The notes below the pieces were generated by a model. It was not told the origin of the DNA. It was given only the letters and a program-made list of their open reading frames with translations, and did no database searches. The translations under genes and the position numbers were made by a program. Below, one piece after another: positions 10,523 through 21,100 of a DNA stretch of 64,000 nucleotides; position 1 is the first letter of the stretch, and each line of letters opens with the position of its first letter. This stretch comes from Byssochlamys sp. IMV 00236 (Eukaryota > Ascomycota > Eurotiomycetes > Eurotiales > Thermoascaceae), in the NCBI GenBank assembly GCA_001931875.2, contig MSJH02000837.1, positions 343,627 to 407,626 on the forward strand, read 5' to 3'.

Positions 10523-12480
10523 ATATTAAAATATTAAGCAGAAATAAGAGAAAAAAAAGAACTAGAAGCTAAGGTTAAGGCTAAAGCTAAGAAAAGGAAT
10601 AAAAAGTAGTAAAAAGATAAATAAAATAGTTAAAAAAGATTACTATTATAAATAAAAAGAAATAAATATATCTCTTAGATTAGCAGAGACAGCAAATATA
10701 ATATAGGGCGAAAATATATATTAATAATAAGAGAAAGGAAGGACTACTAAATATAAGGAAAAGCTTAATAAGTATAAAAGGGAAGCAGAAATTTAGAAAA
10801 AATAAGAAATTATTAAGCAAGAACTATTTATTAAAAAGTAGAAGAATTTTTTACTATTATTTTTATTACTATTCCTTTAAAAAAATATAGAGAAAAGCAC
10901 TAATTTTTTTAGCATTAGTTAAAATAGAAAGACTCCTAGCTCCTTAATATTACTAGGTCTAGAGATATAAATAGCTCGGGCATTTAAAAATATAGGACTA
11001 TTAATAGTATAGTTAATCTAGATTATATTAGTTCTATAGATGCTAATGTTTAGAAATCCTAGGGTATTATATTTTAAAGGGGATAATATTATTTATTACC
11101 TAAGGCTTTTTAAAAAGCTATATAAGGCGAATTAACTCTTAGAAAAGGAAAAAACTAAATAATTTATAGACTATTATAGCCCGTTAGTATTATTATAAAT
11201 AAGTACTTAACCTAAATATAAAGAAAAGAACTATTTAAAACTAGCAGAAGCAACTAAATAAGAGTATACTTACTATAATAAATATTAAAGGAAATATAAT
11301 ATCTAATAGCTAAAAAGGTTTAAAAATATAAAATATAATAGCTCTGAGGATCTAAAGAAATATAACTAAAAATATTAAGCTATATTAAAAGCACTAATAA
11401 CTTTAAATAAGTTAAGCTAATACTTACAGGGAGTTTAATATCTTTAAAAACTTTTAAAGGAGTTTAAGCAGTAAATAGTTCAGGAGTTAAATATAGATTA
11501 TTATACTTTATCTACTATTAAATATATTAATTTCTATAAGGAGATAGTAGATAAGGTAAGAATAATTAAAACCCTTTGCTATCTTAATAGCAATAAACTA
11601 GAGAAAGATTAAGATATAATAGCTTTAATAAAGGAGAAGATAACTAAAGAAAATAATATATAACTTTTTATTAAACTTAATAGAACTTATCTAAATAAGA
11701 ATAAGAGTAAGACTAAATAATAAAGTATTAAAGTAAAATTAATAAAGCAGTTATAAATTAATTAGTTAATAAAAAAGTTTAAGAAGTTAAAACTATATAG
11801 TATATAGTATATAGAGAGGCCTAATAATAATATATCTAATGCTAATATAAATATATAAGCTAGGGCATCTTTAGGATTTAACCTAATTAGAGAATTTAAA
11901 ATATCTCTAAATTTATATAACTTCTACTGGGCTTTTAATTATATTTAATCTTATTACTTAAATTTAAAAAGCCTCTTAAATTAAAAGCTTATTTATTAGA
12001 GAAAAAATTATAAATTTTACTTTAGGCTAGAAGAATAGAATAAAGAAGTTATTTATCTTATATAGGGGAATATATTATAAAAAAAGATTATTAAATAGAG
12101 ACTAAAGGAAGAGTAAAGAAATATTAACTTAATTAGGTATAATATCTAATTAATTATATTAAGATAGCCTAGGAATAACTTAAGCTCTAAGAAAGAAGCT
12201 AGGGATATTATAAAAAATTATTACTCTATTAATATAATAAGATTAAATAAGCTTTAAAGAGTAAAAAAAAGGCAAAGCGGGACTAAATAATTATATAAAG
12301 AAAAATTATAGAAAGTAATTAAATAAGAATAGAGATTTCCTTTAGTTAAGATAAACTAATTTAATAATTATTAGCCTCTAAGCATAACTAAGAAAGTAAG
12401 GATAATTAAAGAGGAAATAAAAAATATACTTAAACAGAGTAAGGATAAAAAGATTATTAAGATAAAAGAGAAATAAAAGT
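10523..12480 (+). pseudogene. A1 gag region
   Basis: First frame after the LTR: capsid-like polyprotein by position. It begins at ATA (10523), where ATG may have stood, then a highly basic coiled stretch with KAKAKKRNKK (near 10580-10620). Downstream are Tyr/Leu/Gln-rich helical blocks. Near 11915-11970 the frame reads NFYWAFNYI then SYYLNLKSLL, which resembles the zinc-knuckle region of related fungal gypsy gag proteins. The Cys positions are not clean in any of the three copies, so a knuckle is not claimed. Stops are RIP-type. The frame differs from that of the pol motifs downstream, so a shift or indel lies between. Confidence 0.65.
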
Positions 12481-15300
12481 TAAAAAGGTTTAAAGTTATA
12501 AATAAGCTAAAAGGGACTACTAATATAATAGGGGTTATAAACTAGATATTAAATACTAGAGTTTAGATATTAATTTAGGACCTTATCAGTTTATCTCCTA
12601 ATTTATATAAGGCCTTATTTATCTTATAACTGCAGTAAGTAATAATAAAGGCGATATTCTATAATACTAAAGGAGTATAGTTTAATATCTTTATATTAAA
12701 TACAGAGTATATAGTAAATAGTATAGATTAGTATACTTATATATCTTTATAACTTAAGCCTCTTAATAAAGATAAGGTACTATATATAGCTATAACTCTA
12801 AAATTGCTAATTAAAATTAATAGTTATAAAAAAGCGCAAAATATTATAGTAAATAGTAGAGCTAAAATTAATATAATATATAGAGATATAGCGAATTATT
12901 ATAAACTTATTATAAGCTAGAAATTTAGAGGTAATATAATATTAGCAAATAGCAGGCAGACCCCTTTTATAGGTCTTTATAAAGAGATACCTATATAAGT
13001 AGAATCTTTCTATTATAAAGTCTCTTTCTTTATAGTAAATAATAAGATCAACTATAATTATATTCTGGGATAGCCTTTTAAGTATTAAGTATATTTATAA
13101 TATATTGCTCTATTAAATAAAATAATAGAGAGTATAATTTACTCTATAAACTAAAAGAATTAAGCTATTATTTAGGTATTTTTAATAGATAACTTAAGAA
13201 ATAAGTTAAGAGAGAAAATATTGCGCGATCTATTATCCCAGGCATAAGAATTATTAAACTAAAGCTAAAAAAAATAATAAATATTAGACTAAGAATAAAG
13301 AAGGCCTGCGAGAGTTATATTTAATAAATAATATTAGCTTTAGAATAAGCAAAGAAATTAAAAGTAAAGGGGTAGAGATATTTAAACCTACTAAATTAAA
13401 TAAAGAAGTTAGAAGATTATAGGGGTATAGACTGTTTAAAAGGTATAACCTTTTTACTATAAAAATAAAATATTCTATTAATATATAGTATAAGAAAAAA
13501 TATAAAAAGGTTTATTTAATAAATATATTAAATAGACCTATAATAGCTCTAGGGGAATTATTAAAATAGAAAGAAGTTATTAGAAAGCGCTATTATAAGA
13601 ACCCCTAAAAAAATATAAAAAAAATATATAAAGGATTTACTAAATATATCTAGTTAAAGATATTAGATATTAAGAGAGAAATAAGATTAATATTAAACTG
13701 TTTAAAGAACCTTATTATAAGTAATAATTTATAACTAAAAGAGAAAAAATTATTAATAGAGGTACTTTTCGCCTAAAAAGCAGTCCTTACCTAAACCTTT
13801 AAAAAGATTAAATAAATACGCCTAAAAGTTACATCTCTAATTATTATTTAAATTATAGATTATAAACTATAGTAGGTAAAGAGCTTCTTAATACTAAAGG
13901 CACTTTATAATATAGCGCAAGAAATAGTAAAAGAGAGAATAAATACAGGGATCTTTAAATATAATTAAGAACCTTACTAAAATCTATAGTTCCTAGTAAA
14001 AAAAAAAGCAGTAAATATTGGCTAATTAATATAGCTATAGAAGTTAATTAAGTAATAATATAAGATGCTAATCTGCCCCCTTTAGCTAATAAGTTCTTAG
14101 AAAAGTTTAGTAAAATACTAGTATTAATATTTATAAACTTATTCTTTAAGTATAATTAGTTAAAATTAGCTGAGAAATTGCGGGACTTAACAGCTTTTTA
14201 TATATTAAGGATTAGTTTAATTTATTAAGCTAGATTATTTTAAGGATAGATAAATATAGTATAAGAGTTTATATAAAGAATTATAAGAGTACTAGCAGAT
14301 AATATTCTTAATATTTATAATATATTTCTAGATAATATACTAATATAAGGACCTAAGACTAATTATAGGGAGGAAGAAACGCTGCTAAGAATTAAAAGGT
14401 TTATATTTAAATATATTTAGAATATTAATAAAATACTATATAGTCTTAAATTTATAGGTTTAATAATTATTAGGAAAAAATTATAATTTACAGTACTAAG
14501 AATTAAAATAATAGGCTATATATATAATGCTAAGGGGAGATATCCTAAATTAGCTAAGGTAATTAAAATCTTAAAGTAGCTATTTTATTAGAACTTATAA
14601 GAAGCAAAAGGATTTTTAAGGGTTATAACCTATTACTAGATATAGATTAAAGGATATATTACTAAAACTAAGCTGATATATTTAATATTAAGGAAGGAAT
14701 AAGACTTCCTTTAAGGGCTAGAATAATAAGAAATAATAAATATTTTAAAAGTAGCCTTAATAATAGCACTAATATTTAAGCTAATTAATTATAGAGAAAA
14801 AGATATAATTATTATTAATACTAATGCCAGTAATAATAGATAAGGGGCTTAACTTACTTAAGAAAAAAAGGAGTCTAATAAGAGATACCCAGCCAAATAT
14901 AAAAGTAGAGTATAGATATAAGCAGAGAGGTAATATAATAAAAGAAAGTTAGAATACAGGGCAGTACTAAAGATACTTTATAAATTTTAAGCATACCTAT
15001 ATAGTATATACTTTTAACTAGAGGTAGATATAAAAACTCTAGTAATATAATTAAATAGAATAGCTATAGACTTCTCTAAGTTAGTAATTATTTAGTAGAT
15101 TGCTTAAATTTAGCTATTTAACTTTAACATTATCTATATATTAGGGAAAAAGAACTTAATTATAAATAGGTTATCTTAGAAGCCGGTAATAAAGTAAGAC
15201 CTAAAAGAGGTAGAAGATAATAATATAAAGAAATTCTTAGACCTATAGTTTTATATAGTCTATTATACTAGTATATAAGAGGTAAAATTAGATAATAGCC
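12480..15300 (+). pseudogene. A1 protease, reverse transcriptase and RNase H
   Basis: Aspartic protease: VNSRAKINIIYRDI (12849-12890), where retropepsins have DSGA; catalytic Asp is Asn here, while the A3 copy still has Asp. RT: IVKERINTGIF and LVKKKAVNIG (about 13930-14030), TFINLFFKYN-like palm region (about 14130), and FLDNILI (14325-14345), where the second Asp of the motif is lost. RNase H: IIIINTNASNNRQGA (about 14807-14850), matching 'vDAS..g.Ga'. Protease and RT motifs share one frame, implying one pol polyprotein. The RT resembles the fungal gypsy group with 'FLDDI..KGP' rather than YVDD. Confidence 0.85.
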
Positions 15301-15559
15301 TTTAATTAATACCTATATTATATTAGTTAGAAAAGTCTTTGCTAATTATAAAATAGTTATAAACTATAATAAAACTAGATAATATAGATAAAGAATAATA
15401 TACTAAGTTTAAAAAAAAGGCCCTAAAGTATATAGTTTAAAATAGTATGCTTTTTTAAAAAATATAATAAAATTAGCCTTATTATACAGTTATTAATAAT
15501 AAAAAAAAGTAAAAAAAAATTCTCACAGCCCTTTATAAAGAGTATAAATATTATAAGTA

Positions 15560-16740
15560 TAAAGCAATTTATTAAAAGGTAGCTAATTAATATTAATAAA
15601 AAGGCCTATATAAGTATATTACTAAATAGGTAAAGATATATAATAAATATTAGAAAGCAGATAAAGAATATATAGAAAAAGCTTTATAGTTAATATTTAT
15701 TCTATTAAAGAGATTAAAGCTATATTTAGATATCTATAAGATTATACCGCCTAATAAGAGAAAGACTTATATTACTATATTTTAAGATAACTTTAGCTAA
15801 ATTAAATATAAAAGCCCTTAGTAGCCCTATTTTAGAAGCTATCGCTAAATTCTTATAGAAAGATTAAATTTATTATTAAGAAGTAATAGAGACTCTTATT
15901 AATAATAAAAGACTAGAGAATAAAGCTATAGTTAATATATTAGTATAGAAGTATAAGATTAATTATATTAAAGTCTTACTATATAACCTATAAATAAATA
16001 GAGCAGTTAAAGTTATATATAAGTCCTTTATATATAGTATTAGAAAACTTATAAAAAGAATAAAAATAAATTAGGTAAACTATTTATTAGCAATAATTTA
16101 GGCAGATAAAAATATAGTTAAGACCTTTATAGGCTTAATATTATTTAGAGCAATTATAGGATATAATACTATACTGCTAATTAAACTAGAAGTACCTATT
16201 TAAAAGACTTTAGTATAAGATAAAGTTAAGACTATAGAAGATCTTTTACTCCTTTATATATAATAAATAGAGCTTTAAGATTAGAATATAAAAGAGGCCT
16301 AACTTTATATTTAATATATAAGAGAAACTAGCAAGAAAATTTTTAATAATAAAAAATAACTCTATAAAGAATAACTAATAAAAGAATAGCTTATTTTACT
16401 TTATAATATAAAGCTTAAAATGTCTTACTCTATAAAACTGGTATATTACTAGCTTAAACTATATAAGATTAAAGAAGTCCTTAAGAAAGAATTCTATAAG
16501 CTTAAGGAGTTAAATAGTATACTTTTTAAAGACTTAATTTATAGAAATTATTTAAAAGGCTATTATTTATAAGAGGACTAAAATAAAATATTAACTATAA
16601 ATAATAATATAATACTTAAGTAAGAAAATTAGCAATTAAGTAATAATAATAATAATGCGGACTAGATATTACCTAGATTAGAATATATAGTTATAATTCT
16701 AATACTCTCCTTTTAAAAATATTAGCTTAAAAGGAGAAAA
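15560..16740 (+). pseudogene. A1 integrase
   Basis: Strand-transfer enzyme of A1. The frame contains NKAIVNILVQKYKINYIKVL (near 15920), then ANGAVKVIYKSFIYSI-like relatives (near 15990), IVKTFIGLILFRAIIGYNTI (near 16120), and the C-terminal block MSYSIKLVYYQLKLYKIKEV (16420-16480) followed by FYKLKELNSILFKDLIYRNY, matching the integrase C-terminal barrel ('pyri..v...g.Y.L.eldG....f.gnrLk'). A short Asn-rich run (NNNNNAD near 16640) follows. Degenerate; no chromodomain seen. Confidence 0.8.
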
Positions 16741-17049
16741 GTAAAAAGCTAGTAATAAAATAAGTTTAATACTAAGTAAGAAATTAGTTTAAAAGAAGAG
16801 GAAATAGAAGGATAATAATAAAATAAGTACTAATACTATAATAGGAAGAGAAGGAGGGTAAATTTAAGATAAGGGTATCTTTTTTAGGGGAGAGAAAGGA
16901 TTTAAAGATACCTAATAATAATTAAGAAAGAAAAAAAAAGAGATAATTAAAAAATATATAATATTAGCTTAAATATCTTAAAAAAGTCTATAAATAAAGC
17001 TAAAAACAAAAAATATTAGATAAAGAATATAAGTAATAAATAAAGAATT

Positions 17050-20000
17050 CTTACCTTATTATAAAAATCTTACTTTTTATATTATATAATACTATAGCAG
17101 AAGTAACTGAAGACTAAATTAAGCTAAATTTAATCTTATTTTACTTTTTAAGCATATCTTTTTACTTAGAAACTATTTTAAAGAGTTATTTTATAAAAAT
17201 ATATATTAAAAATAGAAGAAAATATACTAAAAATATAAAATATTATCTATTAGGACAAAGCTCTTTAATTTAGAATATATATATATACTATAGTTAGCAA
17301 AATTTATAAGCTTATAAAGAAGATAATAAATAAGGCTAATAATAAAGAAGAGAAGGTTTAGTTTATAAGTAATATAGTAGTAATTATTTTAAATTTTTAA
17401 AATAGATATAATAAAGCAGCTAATAATTTTTATAATTTCTTAAACTAATAGGAGCTATTAGAAAAAATAAGAAAGAAAAAAATACTAGCTATTAATAAGC
17501 TAAAAGAATTAAAAATATAAGTAAAAAAGAACTATAAATATATTAATAAAGGTTACTATAAAGCTATAGAGAAATAAGATTAAGAGACTATAAACTAAGT
17601 CTTATTAATTATTAGATAATTATACTAGACCTTAATAGCTGTAAGAGGATTAATATCTAATACTAGAGACTAGAGAATAATAGCTATATATTTAGTAAGA
17701 GTATAGATTAATAGACTTTATAATATTAAAAGATAAGGAATACTAACTAAAAAGAGCCTTTAACTAATTAATATTAAAAAGGTAAAAGATATTTTAAGAA
17801 AAGCCTTTAGCAGAAAAGGACTAATTTTTTAAAAATCTATTAATAAAAAGCTGCGAGAGGTTAAAATAAAAATAAGGAAAAATAATCTTTTAGAGAAGAT
17901 TATAAAAGAAAAAAAAGGATATTAGATAAAAGATTTAGGTAAGAGCTTATTAATAGATCTAATATTAGATAAAGAAGAAGAAAGTATAGAAGAGGAAGAG
18001 AAAAGAAAAAAGAGGACTAAGAGCCTTAAGAAGCTAAAAGGGGAAAAGAAGCTTAAGACTTAAGATAAGGGGAAATAGCTAGAAAAAGAATATAAATATA
18101 AGATTAATATATCTATATTAATAAAAAAGACTATTACTAATCTAGAAGATAAAAAAGTATTAGAATTTTTAAGGGAAGAAAGGATTAAACCTACTGCTAT
18201 ATATTAAGTTTATATTAAAAAAATATAAAATATAATAGGACTAAGGAGTGCAAAAGATAATATCTTTAGAAAAAGATTAAAAATACTTATAGATAGTAAT
18301 AATAACCTCAAATCTTAGAATACTAGTATAAATTACTAGAAATAGTTTTAATAGGGATAGAGACTTAATATTAACCTTAAGGATTATTACTGCCTAGATA
18401 AAGGAAAAACTAAAGTATAATTCTAGCTAAATAGACTAAATATAAGTACTAAAAAGGTTAGAAAAGTCTTATAATAGATTAATTCTAGGAAGATTAACTT
18501 AATCTATAAGCCTTATATATAATTATTGGCTAATATAATTAGTATAAGGGAGAATATATCTATAAAAGAAGCTAGAGGAGTATTAAAAATAGTTAAAAAT
18601 ATAAAGCTAGCAATAATAAAATAATAAAAGAAGGAATTATTTAAAACAATAATCTATTCTTATAGAAGTTTATTTAAAGAAATTAAATAGTTTATAAATA
18701 AAATCTTTAGAAGTAAATAAATAATAGAACCTTTTAATAGAGCCTTAAAAACTAATATAAAGCTCTCCTTTTCTGCGGTAAACCTAGAAGACCCCTTTAT
18801 TAAGAAAAAAACTAGGTATTTAAAAGATATACAGAATATTAAAACTATATAATTTAAAGATAATTTAGAGGCTAAGCAGATATTAGGTATACCTAGCAAT
18901 AGCTAAGTTAAAGGAAGAATAAAGAATCTTATTTTAGGAAGTCCTAAAAGTATAGAAAATAAAAATAATATAGAAATTAAAGAAACCTTATCTAAAGACC
19001 TTCTCCCTAAGAAATCCTTAATATTAGGGATAGTTTAACTATTTAGAGATCTTAAGTTAATTAATATAGATATTTCTAGTAATATATCTAGCAGCTTATA
19101 TTATAAGGCTTAAGATAATATATATAGGGCTAAAGAATATCTTAAATTTAAGTATAAGAATAGAAAATATTTTAATTTAAGTAAAGAAGACTTTACCCTA
19201 AATAAAATATAAGACTAATATATCTAGTTAAGTATTATAATAAGGAAGGACTTTAACTATTAAGAAGTAAATAGGGTTTTCTAGATTATACCCTTTAAAG
19301 AGAAACTAATAAAAAAGATATTATAATATATTATTATAAAAGTAAAAGTAGCTCTTTATTATAAGAAAGAGAATAAAGGATTAATAGGGCTTAAAAATTT
19401 ATCTAGGAGTATTCTCTAAAAGGTTATTATATAAGATATTTAGGTCTATTTAATCTTGTTAGCGCTATATAGTTATAGCAAATATAGGTTATAAGTCCGG
19501 TATCTTAAGGGATATAAGCTAAGAGTATTAAATATAAAGACTATAATCCTTAAGGGAGGAATAGGCTAAAGCTTTATAATCCTAGGGACTAGACTAATTA
19601 CTAAAGATAAGTCTAAAAAAATTATAGGCTTAAGAGATATTATATTTAAATAGGGAGAAGTAATCTTTATTAGTAATCTATATTAGCTAATATTAGAGAA
19701 TTAAGAAATAAATCTTAATAGTATCTGCTGTTTTAATTATAAGGAATAAGATAAGATAAGATTTAATTAAGGAGAATCTGGGCCTTTTAATATTTAGGTA
19801 AATAAAGTTATAGTTATAGATAGAGCAATACTTAATTAGCTGAACTAAGATTACTTAGAAGTTAAAGTAGAGCTATACTTTATACTAAAGCAAAATATAT
19901 TATTAGTCTGAGATTATCTATAGAGGAAAGGAACTTAGCTTTATAAGTTAAAGGTTTTAAAATATATATAATACTAGAAATTAGAGCGTTCTTGCTTCAG

Positions 20001-20090
20001 GAACAATTTATAGTATTAAAAAAAGAAGATAGTATAAACTATAATAACTAAGGAAGGCAGATAGAGGCATTTATTCTTAGAGGAGAGAAG
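17050..20090 (+). pseudogene. A1 third reading frame (post-integrase), unknown protein
   Basis: One frame stays readable from at least 17170 to the 3' LTR, about 950 codons, with stops almost all TAA/TAG and no frame change. The first part is helical and highly charged (EEESIEEEEKRKKRTKSLKK near 17980-18040). The middle includes DNLEAKQILGIPSN (near 18858) and LILGSPKSIENKNNIEI. The C-terminal third is best preserved: SICCFNYKE (19720-19746) then DKIRFN and GESGPFNI. A2 and A3 carry the same frame, and A' holds its 3' end. It occupies the env position, but no signal peptide or membrane segment stands out, so an envelope glycoprotein is not supported. Function unknown. Confidence 0.75.
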
Positions 20091-20094
20091 GCTA
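20077..20094 (+). promoter_or_regulatory. Polypurine tract of A1
   Basis: AGAGGAGAGAAGGCTA lies right before the 3' LTR and is conserved at the same place in A2 (AGAGAGAGAAGCTA). Confidence 0.75.
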
Positions 20095-20431
20095 TATAAT
20101 AGGGAAGATTAGTATAAAGAATATAATTAGTTAAGAGATTATATACTTTTGCTTAAAGTCTTTAAAAAGTCTATAAATAAAGCAGAAGAGGAGTAAAAAG
20201 AAAAAAGATATATCTTTTAATTATTTAGAATAAAATAATTAGCTTTTCCTTTCTATTATTATTTAGTATTAGTTTAGCATTAGATTATTATTAGTTTACT
20301 ATATTAGTTTACAGCTAGAGCTTTTCCTCTAGCTCTACTTTAAGCTCTAAAGCTAAATACCCTTCTTTTCCTTCTCAATACCTACTCGCTTAAAGACTCT
20401 ATGCTAAGTCTTAATATATTTTCTTACAACA
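20095..20431 (+). repeat. 3' LTR of A1
   Basis: 337 bp, ends TTCTTACAACA, keeping the ancestral CA terminus. The element-C frame resumes after the TTAG duplication. Confidence 0.92.
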
Positions 20432-20435
20432 TTAG
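20432..20435. repeat. Target site duplication of A1, right copy (TTAG)
   Basis: Exact repeat of 10161-10164. Confidence 0.7.
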
Positions 20436-21100
20436 ATATAAAACAATTTAGGTTTAGGGCCCCTAGGGGCCCTAAACTTAAATCCTGTAAGTAAATTAAG
20501 TAGTTATATAATTAAAAGAATCCCTTTATTCTATACTTTAAAGCAATTAGCCTTAAGACCTATATAATACCTATACCTATAATTTTATAGTAAAATACCT
20601 CGGCATTCGCCTTAAGCTTCAGAATTTTAATATTTGCACCTGTAGTTAGTGTATATAACTATATCGGCTTAGTACGCGCGTTTAGCTAATAAGAGGGCTT
20701 AAAAGTTAGCGGGTCTAGAGAGTTTTAATATTCTCATAGATAGTTATTCTGCGCAACTATATTAACTTAGCATTTATCTTAAGCTAATAAGAGGACCTGA
20801 ATCTCCGCAGGCCTGAGGCAGTTCTGCATTTCTAGTTACTCTACGCCGGCGTTTTCCGCGTCTAAGAGGATCTAATTAGCCTAACGCGCTTCGCGCTAAA
20901 GTTTTATAACATTTACTTAGAATAGTTAGCTTTATAATCTAAGGCTTATAGAATAGATTATATTAAGTTATTAAATAGATAAGCTATATTTAATAGGCCT
21001 TTAATACTTAATAGATACTCTAGTTTATTAAGTATAGTAGGAAAACTTAACTAGTCTTACCCGATAAGCAGGGCTACTTCTTTAATAGGCTAAATAATCT
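20436..21100 (-). pseudogene. Element C tether between RNase H and integrase
   Basis: A minus-strand frame joins the RNase H side to the integrase side. It is unusually rich in G+C and keeps many CpG pairs (GACGCGG, GCCGGCG, GCGCGAAGCGCG), coding Arg- and Gly-rich stretches such as RVTRNAELPQACGDSGPL (near 20800). Few stops occur here compared with the neighbours. A1 entered this frame at 20431/10165. The weak RIP probably reflects codons lacking CpA/TpG rather than functional retention. Confidence 0.6.
20452..20477. repeat. Perfect 26-bp GC-rich palindrome
   Basis: The 26 bases are exactly self-complementary, centred between 20464 and 20465 (core GGGCCCCTAGGGGCCC, flanked by GTTTA and TAAAC). 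It lies in the tether frame of element C, 21 bp right of the A1 insertion point. It holds no CpA or TpG except none at the core, so RIP could not erode it. Confidence 0.9.

Larger units (their letters stand above)
10165..20431 (+). mobile_element. Element A1: 10.3-kb Ty3/gypsy retrotransposon
   Basis: A complete but dead plus-strand element with 337-bp LTRs (10165-10501 and 20095-20431) and TTAG duplications (10161-10164 and 20432-20435). The order is LTR, gag, protease, RT, RNase H, integrase, a third long frame, polypurine tract, LTR. It interrupts element C; when removed, the C frame rejoins. A2 (31770-60707) and A3 (45317-55550) are collinear copies. At 10,267 bp it is longer than usual for fungal gypsy elements because of the extra frame after integrase. 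Confidence 0.92.

Noticed and set aside
11915..11975. CCHC zinc knuckle in A-family gag
   Set aside because: The fourth position is Phe, Pro or Leu in the three copies, which cannot come from Cys by simple RIP changes; only a general resemblance of the block remains.
18660..18899. An open minus-strand frame of 79 codons
   Set aside because: It lies antisense to the third frame of A1, and the same shadow occurs at 58943-59182 in A2. The shared frame is explained by the homologous coding strand, and the predicted product is a hydrophobic Leu/Ile/Ser string with no motif.
17050..20090. A retroviral-type envelope glycoprotein
   Set aside because: Only the position fits. No N-terminal signal, no membrane anchor near the C-terminus and no Cys-rich ectodomain pattern was seen.
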